From Chaetoderma sp. LZ-2023a (taxonomy: Eukaryota > Mollusca > Caudofoveata > Chaetodermatida > Chaetodermatidae), in contig CM067372.1 of NCBI GenBank assembly GCA_034401795.1, forward strand, positions 15,196,943 to 15,260,942: DNA of 64,000 nt, given 5' to 3'. The notes beneath the pieces were generated by a model that saw only the letters and a program-made list of their open reading frames with translations, searched no databases and had not been told where the DNA came from. Shown piece after piece: positions 1 to 11,559 of this stretch (positions within the stretch are counted from its first letter, which is position 1; each line of letters opens with the position of its first letter). A program made the translations under genes and the position numbers.

Positions 1-530
1 ATTATTGTATCCAAAGTGAATTAACTTGTCAAGATAACTGTGATCAAACGTTACTTGATAATAATTGGATTTAACATATGATTGCTTCAGCCCGTATTGT
101 CCGCGTGATATTTAGTCGGCGCTTAGGAGCAACACGCACCTCTCTTTACACAGCGTTACACCATTACACCGTTATCACAGTTCTATTAGAGTTTGACATA
201 TTTTTCTCTCTTTCATTTGCCATGTCTCCACTACATCTCGTATGTATTAATAGACGTGTCTAGTTCTAGTTATGCGCCGCCCCTTTCTAGCTAAGCTCCA
301 CCCACACTTTGCTTGTGTTGGTATCGATCAAACACCGCATTCTCAGAATCTCAATATCAAGGTAACTATACAGTCGCAGTCCCATGGGTCCTAGTCGAAT
401 ACGTCTCAAAATATTAAACCTAATGTTTATTAAATTGCAAATCCATCAAAGACATACAATTCATACATATGACTGACTATTCAATGTTTCTGACGGACCT
501 AGATATGCCAGTCATTGTGTATTTTGATTG
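1..530. other. Left flank, no gene recognised
   Basis: This is AT-rich, non-repetitive-looking sequence. An ATG-started frame at 78-263 (+) encodes 61 residues, but it has no recognisable domain and a length expected by chance in AT-rich DNA, so I do not call it a gene. The segment at 16-37 resembles 778-799 (20 of 22 bases). I see no tRNA, rRNA or transposon ends. Confidence 0.6.
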
Positions 531-555
531 TGACGTCAGCCTACATGTGACGTAA
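531..555. promoter_or_regulatory. Pair of CRE/ATF-like motifs
   Basis: A perfect 8-bp palindrome TGACGTCA lies at 531-538 and a near-match TGACGTAA at 548-555, 17 bp apart start to start. In animals this is the classical binding core of CREB/ATF bZIP factors. The CpG-containing full site is rare by chance in AT-rich DNA, and finding two close together is suggestive. No downstream gene is visible in the window, so function is only inferred. Confidence 0.2.
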
Positions 556-637
556 TTGGATATGAGGGCATATACTTGAGAGATGCAGTGCCAATGTTGC
601 TAATGCCACATTGACATGAGTGAACCGTTGCTAAAGT

Positions 638-650
638 CATATAAATTGGG
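638..650 (+). promoter_or_regulatory. TATA-like box
   Basis: CATATAAATTGGG contains TATAAAT about 100 bp downstream of the CRE-like pair at 531-555. The spacing would fit a core promoter firing rightwards with a start near 670. AT-rich DNA gives such matches often, and no transcript or coding exon can be shown downstream. This is a weak candidate. Confidence 0.12.
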
Positions 651-1153
651 AGAAACTCGAAGCAGAGATTAAGGTCCCGGCATATTGTCTTTGTAGATTA
701 CAGGGCTTGTTCCTTTTACTCTGCTACATCTCAGGAATTCGTCTTAGACTGTCACAAATCTCTGGACCCATTTAATGGTGAACTAAGTTGTCAAGATAAA
801 TTATCCCTGGCCTGGCACACATTTATAGTATGCGTGCTCCAGCCCACCTTGTCACATTTTGCTTTGTGTAATTCAGATATTAGCATAAATGTTTATGGTC
901 AATGTATGTGCTTACTTGGCCCCATAATGACTGGTAGAGATGTAAAGTAACATGCATCGGATAGCACACCGGTGCTGACACACTGCGCACCTTGTGTTAC
1001 CTCAGCCGGCACGGCACAGTGACTAATGCCTTCAGACTTGATGTTGCTACATCTTTTTTTGTTTTCAGCTTTTCGTACGGACGTATGGCATGGCCATTTA
1101 ACATAGACCATATTTCGTATTTATGAATTCACTTTAATGAACACAATCCTTTG
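651..1153. other. Left flank, no gene recognised
   Basis: No supported gene. A 70-codon minus-strand frame at 899-1,111 starts with ATG and translates to a mixed, cysteine-containing peptide without a motif I recognise. A single exon, internal exon or chance frame cannot be told apart from sequence alone. The segment 758-780 resembles 1,915-1,937 (19 of 22 bases, ATCTCTGGACCC core), and 778-799 resembles 16-37, hinting at old dispersed repeats. Confidence 0.5.
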
Positions 1154-1160
1154 TCTCCAT

Positions 1161-1362
1161 GGATACTGTAACCACAATTTGTCATCTTGAGACCTGCTTG
1201 CCACTAGCATGCAATGTCATAACCATGGCCGTCCTGGATACCTGAACCACAATGTGTCATCTTGCCACCTGCTACCACTAGCATCCCAGGTCACAACCAT
1301 GACCTCCCTGGATACTTGAACTACAATGTGTCATCTTGCCACTTGCTGCCACTAGCATGGCA
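1161..1362. repeat. Short tandem repeat, about 75-bp unit, 2.7 copies
   Basis: Three successive units start with GGATAC at 1,161, 1,236 and 1,310 (periods 75 and 74 bp). Shared words are CACAAT(G/T)TGTCATCTTG, CCACTAGCAT and TCA(T/C)AACCATG. The third unit stops after CACTAGCATGGCATGC, so the last copy is partial. Units differ from one another by scattered substitutions. It is unrelated to the 56-bp satellite downstream, either in sequence or in strand composition. Confidence 0.85.
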
Positions 1363-1439
1363 TGCACGCGATCTGACACACAAGCAAAATCATGTCATGT
1401 GTGCTTACTATGATTCTTGAAAAAGGATCTTTGTTGGAG

Positions 1440-1795
1440 AATTCATTTCCAAACATATTCATAGCTGCAATACAGGTCTATAGTAAGATAGTAAAGTTGA
1501 GGGAAGAATGAAATGGGTTGCTGTAAGCTGTTGGTGCTTTTATGGATGTTATGAACTCTCAGAGCAAACGGCTCTTCATAAAACACTAACATATGTGTAC
1601 AGAATTGTATACGCATTTATCACTGCAATGCCGGTGTCTACTAAGGGCTGGATGTTGAGGGAAGAATGAACATGAACGATTGTAGGAAAACGTGCAGAGT
1701 CATTGGTGGTCATCTTAAAAGGCTATTATCTTAAAGAATTCCGAGAACAAACTGATTCTCTATGAAACACCATTATTATCGACTAGAATGTAACC
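1440..1795. repeat. Diverged two-copy tandem duplication, about 160-180 bp unit
   Basis: Two blocks share ordered similar words. These are TGCAATACAGG at 1,466 versus TGCAATGCCGG at 1,624; GTTGAGGGAAGAATGAA at 1,496 versus 1,654; and GAGCAAACGGCTCTTCAT at 1,562 versus a diverged GAGAACAAACTGATTCTCTA at 1,743, each followed by GAAACACC-like or AAACACTA words. The offset changes from 158 to about 181 bp, so the second copy carries about 23 extra bases in its middle. It is probably an old local duplication or a degraded repeat element. Confidence 0.65.
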
Positions 1796-3026
1796 GACAA
1801 GGAGTAAGGTCTCAGCAAATTGGGTAAATCCGATCCACCAGTGTTTGACATTTATTGAGCACATGGGTCGATCATATTCCTCTACTATATCCCAAAAATG
1901 CTGGAGAGTGATCCATCTCTGGACCCCATTAACGGTACTATTTATTGAAAAAAGTATTGAGAGGTGCTGCTAGCTCTGGAGACAGAAATAGCGACGATTT
2001 GTTTCACTACATGGCAGATTTCCTATGTTCCCAGATCATAGCAGTTACTAAATTCCACAGGATAATTATTTATTTACACGTCAATGAAAATAACTGAGAA
2101 ATAGTTGGTCCACGCTCACCCATCTAAACAGTGAAAGTATATGGGTACGAATGTCTGACTACTGTTTCCACAGGTCCATCACCATAGAGATGTTTCTGCC
2201 AATCAGTTGTTTTCAAAACTGTATTCATCTACAATTTTGCTCTTCCCATTTCCACAACTTGGGTAATTTTAGTTGTCAATATTGTGAGATTTGAAATGTC
2301 ACTTAGCCAATATTTGGTATTAGTAGATCATGCAGAACAAATGTCAAACGTTTAGTCAAGACCTCAGAATTGGCTTCCACACACAGTAAATCATTATTAG
2401 GCTTGAGGATGCGTGCAAGCTGTAACCGCTATAGATTTAGCTTCATATAATCTCCTTCTCTCGGGAAATCTGTTACTGGACAATGATGTCTACATCTGAT
2501 ATGTGCAGGAGCTGACACTGGTCTAAGGGCACAATCTAATAAGTGTTTATCTTAATGACGAAGATGCATGCTTATGAGAACGATATATTATAATTTGCAC
2601 AATCTGCCTAATCGTAATGATAATTCCCGGTATTTGCAGTCTAATTCACTAACAATACGACGTGGTGCTGATGAAAACAGTTTAATAATAAATGTCTGAA
2701 TAAATATCGCGGACTGACTTCAACTGCCTTTAACAACTAACATAGCTGATATTGCATGGTGCTAGGAACCACGCTTTGATTGGTTGATGGGTAATATGGC
2801 CCTCTTTGAGGGTGGAATAGTATCGGTGATCGAATACCAACGATGTAACGTGTGCTCAAACGTACGCAAGGTTCGAAGTTATCAGTGCCTCCACCATGCG
2901 CCAAAACTCACCACAAATATGTAGTTATTACAACGCATGGACCATAGCAGCGAGAGAGCTTGAAGCAACCGCTATTATATCTCTTGCTTGTAATGGGTGT
3001 AATAATTAAAGAAATCTAATCTGACT
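1796..3026. other. Left flank up to the satellite edge, no gene recognised
   Basis: No ORF, RNA gene or transposon end that I can support. Two AATAAA words occur at 2,687-2,692 and 2,699-2,704 but have no gene upstream. Around 2,774-2,820 there is a minus-strand CCAAT-type word (ATTGG on +), which alone means little. The composition stays AT-rich and balanced between strands until the G/T-rich array begins. Confidence 0.5.
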
Positions 3027-3070
3027 ATGGCCTGTGTGTGAATTAGACCATGGTGATCGGTTAGTGGGTT
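3027..3070 (+). repeat. Degenerate boundary monomer of the satellite
   Basis: The stretch GCCTGTGTGTGAATTAGA followed by GTGGGTTATGTGGG is alignable, with many mismatches, to the second half of the 56-bp monomer (GGCTGGGTGTAATTACA, then GTTGTTATGATGTGGG). It sits immediately before the first clearly recognisable unit, which starts at 3,071. I read it as the decayed outermost repeat, which sets the left edge of the array to within a few tens of bases. Confidence 0.6.
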
Positions 3071-4280
3071 ATGTGGGTGGTGATGGTCGCTGATGAGGAG
3101 GCTTGGTGTGTGTACATGTTGTTATGATGTGGGTGGTGATGGTCGCTGATGAGGAGGCTAGGTGTAATTACATGTTGTTATGATGTGGGTGGTGATGCTC
3201 GTTGATGAGTGGTTGGGTGTAATTACATGTTGTTATGATGTGGGTGGTGATGCTCGCTCATGAGGATGTTAGGTGTAATTACATGTTGTTATGATGTGGG
3301 TAGTGATGCTTGCTCATGAGGAGGCTGGGAGTAATTACATGTTGTAATGATGTGGGTGGTGATGCTCACTGATGAGGAGGCTGGGTGTAATTATAAGTTG
3401 TTATGTTGTGGGTGGTGATGGTCGCTGAGGAGGAGACTGGGTGAAATTACAAGATGTTTTGATGTTGGTGGAGATGGTCGCTGATGAGGAGGCTGGGTAT
3501 AATTAGATGGTTTTACGCTGTGGGTGGTGATGCTCGCTGATGAGGAGGTTGGGTGTAATTACAAGTTGTTATGATGTGGGTGGTGATGCTCACTGATGAG
3601 GAGACTGGGAGTAATTACAAGTTGTTATGTTGTGGGTGGTGATGGTCGCTGATGAAGCGGCTGGGTGTAAGTACATGTTGTTATGATGTGGGTGGTGATA
3701 CTCGCCGATGAGGAGGCTGGGTGTAATTACATGTTGTAATGATGTGGGTGGTGATGCCCGTTGATGAAAAGGCTGGGTGTAATTACATGTTGTTATGATG
3801 TGGGTGGTGATGCTCACTGATGAGGAGACTGGGAGTAATTACAAGTTGTTATGTTGTGGGTGGTGATGGTCGCTGGTGAGGCGGCTTGGTGGAATTACAT
3901 GTTGTTATGATGTGGGTGGTGATACTCGCCGATGAGGAGGCTGGGTATAATTACATGTTGTAATGACGTGGGTGGAGATGCTCGCTGATGAGGAGGCTGG
4001 GTGTAAGTACATGTTGTTTTGATGTCGGTGGTGATACTCGCCGATGAGGAGGCTGGGTGTAATTAAATGTTGTAATGATGTGGGTGGTGATGTTCGCTGA
4101 TGAGGCGGCTGGGTGTAATTACATGTTTTTATGATGAGGTTGGTGATACTCGCTGATGAGGAGGCTGGGTGTAAGTACATCTTGTTTGATGTGAGTGGTG
4201 ATTCTCGCTGATGAGGAGGCTAGGGGTAAATTACATGGTGTTATGATGTGGGTGGTGATGCTCGTTGATGAGGACGGTGG

Positions 4281-6297
4281 GTGTATTTACATGTTGTTAT
4301 GATGTGGGTGGTGATGCTCGCTGATGAGGAGGCCGAGTGTAAGTACATGTTGTTTTGATGTGGGTGGTGATGGTCGCTGATGAGGAGGCTGGGTGTAATT
4401 ACATGTTGTTATGATGTGGGTGGTGATGGTCGTTGATGAGGAGGCTGGGTTTAATTACATGTTGTTATGATGATGGTGGTGATGCGCTCTGATGAGAAGG
4501 CTGGTCGTGAGTACATGTTTTTTATGATGTGGGTGGTGATACTCGCCGATGAGGCGGCTAGGTGTAATTACATGTTGTAATGATGTGGGTGGTGATGCTC
4601 GCTGATGAGGAGGCTGGGTGTAATTACAAGATGTTATGATGTGGGTGGTGATGCGCTCTGATGAGAAGGCTGGGTGTAAGTACATGTTGTTTTGATGTGG
4701 GTGGTGATACTCACCAATGAGGAGGCTGGGTGTAATTACATGTTGTAATAATGTGGGTGGTGATACTCGCCGATGAGGAGGCTGGGTGTAATTACCTGTT
4801 GTAATGACGTGGCTGGTGATGCTCGCTGATGAGGAGGCTGGGTGTAATTACATGTTGTTATGATGTGGGTGGTGATGCTCGCTGATGAGGAGGCGGGTGT
4901 AATTACATGTTGTTATGATGTGGGTAGTGATGCTCGCTGATGAGGAGGCTGGGTGTAATTACATGTTGTAATGACGTGGGTGGTGATGCTCGCTGATGAG
5001 GAGGCTGGGTGTAATTACATGTCGTTATGATGTGGGTGGTTATGCTCGCGGATGATGAGTCTGGGTGTAATTACATGTTGTTATGATGTGGGTGGTGATG
5101 CTCGCTGATGATGAAGCTGGGCGTAATTACAAGTTGTTATGTTGTGGGTGGTGATGGTCGCTGATGAGGAGGCTGGGTGTAATTACATGTTGTTATGATG
5201 TGGGTGGTGATGCTCACTGATGATGAGGCTGGGTGTATTTACATGTTGTTATGATGTGGGTGGTGATGCTCGCTAATGAGGCGGCTGGGTGTATTTACAT
5301 GTTGTTATGATGTGGGTGGTGATGCTCGCTGATGAGGAGGCCGAGTGTAAGTACATGTTGTTTTGATGTGGGTGGTGATGGTCGCTGATGAGGAGGCTGG
5401 GTGTAATTACATGTTGTTATGATGTGGATGGTGATGGTCGTTGATGAGGAGGCTGGGTTTAATTACATGTTGTTATGATGATGGTGGTGATGCGCTCTGA
5501 TGAGAAGGCTGGTCGTGAGTACATGTTTTTATGATGTGGGTGGTGATACTCGCCGATGAGGCGGCTAGGTGTAATTACATGTTGTAATGATGTGGGTGGT
5601 GATGCTCACTGATGAGGAGGCTGGGTGTAATTACATGATGTTATGATGTGGGTGGTGATGCGCTCTGATGAGAAGGCTGGGTGTAAGTACATGTTGTTTT
5701 GATGTGGGTGGTGATACTCACCAATGAGGAGGCTGGGTGTAATTACATGTTGTAATAATGTGGGTGGTGATACTCGCTGATGAGGAGGCTGGGTGTAATT
5801 ACCTGTTGTAATGACGTGGCTGGTGATGCTCGCTGATGAGGAGGCTGGGTGTAATTACATGTTGTTATGATGTGGGTGGTGATGCTCGCTGATGAGGAGG
5901 CGGGTGTAATTACATGTTGTTATGATGTGGGTAGTGATGCTCGCTGATGAGGAGGCTGGGTGTAATTACATGTTGTAATGACGTGGGTGGTGATGCTCGC
6001 TGATGAGGAGGCTGGGTGTAATTACATGTCGTTATGATGTGGGTGGTGATGCTCGCGGATGATGAGTCTGGGTGTAATTACATGTTGTTATGATGTGGGT
6101 GGTGATGCTCGCTGATGATGAAGCTGGGCGTAATTACAAGTTGTTATGTTGTGGGTGGTGATGGTCGCTGATGAGGAGGCTGGGTGTAATTACATGTTGT
6201 TATGATGTGGGTGGTGATGCTCACTGATGATGAGGCTGGGTGTATTTACATGTTGTTATGATGTGGGTGGTGATGCTCGCTAATGAGGCGGCTGGGT
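4281..6297 (+). repeat. Tandem duplication, 1,007-1,008 bp unit (18 monomers)
   Basis: Copy 1 is about 4,281-5,288 and copy 2 about 5,289-6,297. Rare variants line up at a constant offset. These are GGCCGAGTGTAAGTACATG (4,331 and 5,339), GCGCTCTGATGAGAAGG monomers, TTGTAATAATG (4,743 and 5,750), the two-base-short GAGGAGGCGGGTG, and GATGATGAAGCTGGGCG (5,107 and 6,114). A one-base T-run difference shifts the offset from 1,008 to 1,007. Copies look nearly identical, so the event is recent relative to monomer divergence. Boundaries are approximate. Confidence 0.85.
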
Positions 6298-8121
6298 GTA
6301 ATTACATGTTGTTATGATGTGGGTAGTGATGCTAACTGATGAGGAGGCTGGGTGTAAGTACATCTTGTTTGATGTGAGTGGTGATTATCGCTGATGAGGA
6401 GGCTAGGGGTAATTACATGGTGTTATGATGTGGGTGGTGATGCTCGTTGATGAGGAGGCTGGGTGTAATTACATGTTGTACTGATGTGGGTGGTGATGCT
6501 CGTTGATGAGGACGGTGGGTGTATTTACATGTTGTTATGATGTGGGTGGTGATGCTCGCTGAAGAGGTGACTGGGTGTAATTACATGTTGTTATGATGTG
6601 GATGGTGATGGTCGTTGATGAGGAGGCTGGGTTTAATTACATGGTGTTATGATGTTGGTGGTGATGCGCTCTGATGAGAAGGCTGGGCGTGAGTACATGT
6701 TTTTATGATGTGGGTGGTGATACTCGCCGATGAGGCGGCTGGCTGTAATTACATGTTGTTATGATGTGGGTGGTGATACTCGTCGATGAGGAGGCTAGAT
6801 GTAATTACATGTTGTAATGATGTGGGTGGTGATACTCGCCGATGAGGCGGCTAGGTGTAATTACATGTTGTAATGATGTGGGTGGTGATGCTCGCTGATG
6901 AGGAGGCTGGGTGTAATTACAAGATGTTATGATGTGGGTGGTGATGCGCTCTGATGAGAAGGCTGGGTGTAAGTACATGTTGTTTTGATGTGGGTGGTGA
7001 TACTCACCAATGAGGAGGCTGGGTGTAATTACATGTTGTAATAATGTGGGTGGTGATACTCGCCGATGAGGAGGCTGGGTGTAATTACCTGTTGTAATGA
7101 CGTGGCTGGTGATGCTCGCTGATGAGGAGGCTGGGTGTAATTACATGTTGTTATGATGTGGGTGGTGATGCTCGCTGATGAGGAGGCGGGTGTAATTACA
7201 TGTTGTTATGATGTGGGTAGTGATGCTCGCTGATGAGCAGGCTGGGTGTAATTACATGTTGTAATGACGTGGGTGGTGATGCTCGCTGATGAGGAGGCTG
7301 GGTGTAATTACATGTCGTTATGATGTGGGTGGTGATGCTCGCAGATGATGAGTCTGGGTGTAATTACATGTTGTTATGATGTGGGTGGTGATGCTCGCTG
7401 ATGATGAAGCTGGGCGTAATTACAAGTTGTTATGTTGTGGGTGGTGATGGTCGCTGATGAGGAGGCTGGGTGTAATTACATGTTGTTATGATGTGGGTCG
7501 TGATGCTCACTGATGATGAGGCTGGGTGTATTTACATGTTGTTATGATGTGGGTGGTGATGCTCGCTAATGAGGCGGCTGGGTGTAATTACATGTTGTTA
7601 TGATGTGGGTAGTGATGCTCACTGATGGGGAGGCTGGGTGTAAGTACATCTTGTTTGATGTGAGTGATGATTATCGCTGATGAGGAGGCTAGGGGTAATT
7701 ACATGGTGTTATGATGTGGGTGGTGATGCTCGTTGATGAGGAGGCGGGGTGTAATTACATGTTGTACTGATGTGGGTGGTGATGCTCGTTGATGAGGACG
7801 GTGGGTGTATTTACATGTTGTTATGATGTGGGTGGTGATGCTCGCTGAAGAGGTTACTGGGTGTAATTACATGTTGTTATGATGTGGATGGTGATGGTCG
7901 TTGATGAGGAGGCTGGGTTTAATTACATGGTGTTATGATGTTGGTGGTGATGCGCTCTGATGAGAAGGCTGGGCGTGAGTACATGTTTTTATGATGTGGG
8001 TGGTGATACTCGCCGATGAGGCGGCTGGCTGTAATTACATGTTGTTATGATGTGGGTGGTGATACTCGTCGATGAGGAGGCTAGGTGTAATTACATGTTG
8101 TAATGATGTGGGTGGTGATGA
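5540..8121 (+). repeat. Tandem duplication, 1,286-bp unit (23 monomers)
   Basis: The block at about 5,540-6,835 recurs at about 6,826-8,121 with offset 1,286. Matching marks are GCGGCTAGGTG (5,561 and 6,847), CATCTTGTTTGATGTGAGTG (6,361 and 7,647) and TACTCGCCGATGAGGCGGCT (6,721 and 8,007). It overlaps the second copy of the 1,007-bp duplication, so part of the sequence exists three times. Similarity fades after about 8,121. A weaker, more diverged match continues at offset about 1,062 (8,160-8,565 versus 9,222-9,627). Confidence 0.8.
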
Positions 8122-11100
8122 TCGCTGATGAGGAGGCTGGGTATAATTACAAGATGTTATGATGTGGGTGGTGATGCGCTCTGATGAGAAGGCTGGGTGT
8201 AAGTACATGTTGTTATGATGTGGGTGGTGATACTCGCCGATGAGGAGGCTGGGTGTAATTACATGTTGTTATGATGTTGGTGGTGATTGTCGCTGAAGAG
8301 GTGACTGGGCGTAATTACATGTCGTTATGATGTGGGTGGTGATGCTCGCTGATGATGAGGCTGGGTGTAATTACATGTTGTTATGATGTGGGTGGTGATG
8401 CTCGGTGGTGAGGAGGCTGGGTGTAATGACATGTTGTTATGATGAGGTTGGTGATACTCGATGATGAGGAGGCTGGGTGTAAGTACATCTTGTTTGATGT
8501 GAGTGGTGATTCTCGCTGATGAGGAGGCTAGGGGTAATTACATGGTGTTATGATGTGGGTGGTGATGCTCGTTGATGAGGAGGCTGGGTGTAATTACATG
8601 TTGTACTGATGTGGGTGGTGATGCTCGTTGATGAGGACGGTGGGTGTATTTACATGTTGTTATGATGTGGGTGGTGATGCTCGCTGATGAAAAGGCGGGT
8701 GTAAGTGCATGTTGTTTTGATGTGGGTGGTGATGGTCGCTGATGAGGAGGCTGGGTGTATTTACATGTTGTTATGATGTGGGTGGTGATGCTCGTTGATG
8801 ATGAGGCTGGGTGTAATTACATGTTTTTATGATGTGGATGGTGATGTTCGTTTATGAGGAGGATGGGTGTAATTACATGTTGTTACGATGTGGGCGGTGA
8901 TGCTCGCTGATGAGGAGGCTGGGTGTAATTACATGTTGTTATGATGTGGGTGGTGATGGTCGTTGATGAGGAGGCTGGGTATAATTACATGTTGTTATCA
9001 TGTTGGTGGTGATGCGCTCTGATGAGAAGGCTGGGCGTCAGTACATGTTTTTATGATGTGGGTGGTGATACTCGCCGATGAGTCTGCTGGCTGTAATTAC
9101 ATGTTGTTATGATGTGGGTGGTGATACTCGTCGATGAGGAGACTAGGTGTAATTACATGTTGTAATGATGTGGGTGGTGATGCTCGCTGATGAGGAGGCT
9201 GGGTCTAATTACAAAATGTTATGATGTGGTTGGTGATGCGCTCTGATGAGAAGGCTGGGTGTAAGTACATGTTGTTATGATGTGGGTGGTGATACTCGCC
9301 GATGAGGAGGCTGGGTGTAATTACATGTTGTTATGATGTTGGTGGTGATGGTCGCTGAAGAGTTGACTGGGGGTAATTACATGTCGTAATGATGTGGGTG
9401 GTGATGCACGTTGATGATGAGGCTGGGTGTAATTACATGTTGTTATGATGTCGGTGGTGATGCTCGCTGATGAGGAGGCTGGGTGTAATTACATGTTGTT
9501 ATGATGAGGTTGGTGATACTCGCTGATGAGGAGGCTGGGTGTAAGTACATTTTGTTTGATGTGAGTGGTGATTCTCGCTGATGAGGAGGCTAGGGGTAAT
9601 TACATGGTGTTATGATGTGGGTGGTGATGGTCGCTGATGAGGAGGCTGGGTGTATTTACATGTTGTTATGATGTGGGTGGTGATGCTCGCTGATGATGAG
9701 GCTGGGTGTAATTACATGTTTTTATGATGTGGGTGGTGATATTCGTTTATGAGGAGGATGGGTGTAATTACATGTTGTTACGATGTGGGTGGTGATGCTC
9801 GCTGATGATGAGGCTGGGTGTTATGACATGTTTTTATGATATGGGTGGTGATGTTCGTAATTGAGGAGGCTGGGTGTAATTACATGTTGTTATGATGTGG
9901 GTGGTGATGGTCGTTGATGAGGAGGCTGGGTTTAATTACATGGTGTTATGATGTTGGTGGTGATGCGCTCTGATGAGAAGGCTGGGCGTCAGTACATGTT
10001 TTTATGATGTGGGTGGTGATACTCGCCGATGAGGCGGCTGGCTGTAATTACATGTTGTAATGATGTGGGTGGTGATGCTCGCTGATGAGGAGGCTGGGTC
10101 TAATTACAAGATGTTTTGATGTGGGTGGTGATGCGCTCTGATGAGAAGGCTGGATGTAAATACATGTTGTTATGATGTGGGTGGTGATACTCGCCGATGA
10201 GGAGGCTGGGTGTAATTACATGTTGTTATGATGTTGGTGGTGATGGTCGCTGATGAGGAGAATGGGTGTATTTACATGTTGTTATGATGTGGGTGGTGAT
10301 GCTCGCTGATGAGGAGGCCGGGTGGAATTACATGTTTTTTATGATGTGGGTGGTGATGGTCGCTGATGAGGTGACTGGGTGTATTTACATGTTGTTATGA
10401 TGTGGGTGGTGATGATCGGTGATGATGAGGCTGGGTGTAATTACATGTTTTTTATGATGTGGGTGGTGATTGTCGCTGATGATGAGGCTGGGTGTATTTA
10501 CATGTTGTTATGATGTGAGTGGAGATGCTCGCTGATGAGGAGGCCGGGTGTAATTACATGTTGTTATGATGTGGGTGGTGACGGTCGCTGATGAGGAGGC
10601 TGGGTGTAATTACATGTCGTTATGATGTGGGTGGTGATTCTGGCTGATGAGGAGGCTGGGTGTAATTACAAGTTGTTATGATGTGGGTGGTGATGTTCGT
10701 TTATGAGGAGGCTGGGTTTAATTACATGTTGTTATGATGTGGGTGATGATGCTCACTGGTGATGAGGTTGGGTGTAATTACATGTTGTTATGATATGGGT
10801 GGTGATGGTCGGTGATGAGGAGGCTGGGTGTAATTACAAGTTGTTATGTTGTGGGTGGTGATGCTCATGGATGAGGAGGCTGGGCGTAATTACATGTTGT
10901 TATGATGTGGGTGGTGATGCTCTCTGATGATGAGGCTGGGTGTAATTACATGTTTTTATGGTGCGGGTGGTGATGTTCGTTTATGAGGAGGCTGGGTGTA
11001 ATTACATGTTGTTATGATGTGGGTGGTGATGGTCACTGATGAGGAGGCTGGGTGTAATTACATGTTGTTATGATGTGGGTGGTGATGCTCGCTGATGATG

Positions 11101-11559
11101 AGGCTGGGTGTAATTATATGTTTTTATGATATGGATGGTGATGTTCGTTTATGAGGTGGCTGGGTGTAATTACATGTTGTTATGTTGTGGGTGGTGATGC
11201 TTGCGGATGAGGAGGATGGTTGTAAGTACATGTTGTTATAATGTGGGTGGTGATGCTCGCTCATGAGGAGGCTGGGTGTAATTACATGTTGTTATGATGT
11301 GGGTGGTGATGGTTGCTGATGAGGAGGCTGGGTATAATTACATGTTGTTTTCATGTGGGTGGTGATGCTCCCTGATGAGGAGGCTTGGTGTAATTACATG
11401 TTGTTATGATGTGGGTGGTGATGCTCGCTCATGAGCAGGCTGGGTGTAATTACAAGTTGTTTTGATGTGGGTCGTGGTGGTCGCTGATGAGGAGGATGGG
11501 TATAGTTACAAATTATTATGATGTGGGTGGTGATGGTCGTTGATGAGGAGGCTGGGTGT

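Noticed and set aside
78..263. 61-codon + strand ORF
   Set aside because: It is short, has no recognisable domain, and this length is expected by chance in AT-rich DNA. No supporting splice or promoter context.
899..1111. 70-codon minus-strand ORF
   Set aside because: It has several cysteines but no pattern I recognise as a domain. It could be an exon or chance; evidence is too weak for a gene call.
2687..2704. Two AATAAA polyadenylation-type words
   Set aside because: There is no gene upstream to end, and such words are frequent in AT-rich sequence.
3590..4685. Cluster of minus-strand ORFs rich in His, Pro and Thr
   Set aside because: They are direct translations of the 56-bp repeat, which changes frame every unit. 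The same words recur wherever the ATG-TAA stop is mutated, so they are not genes.
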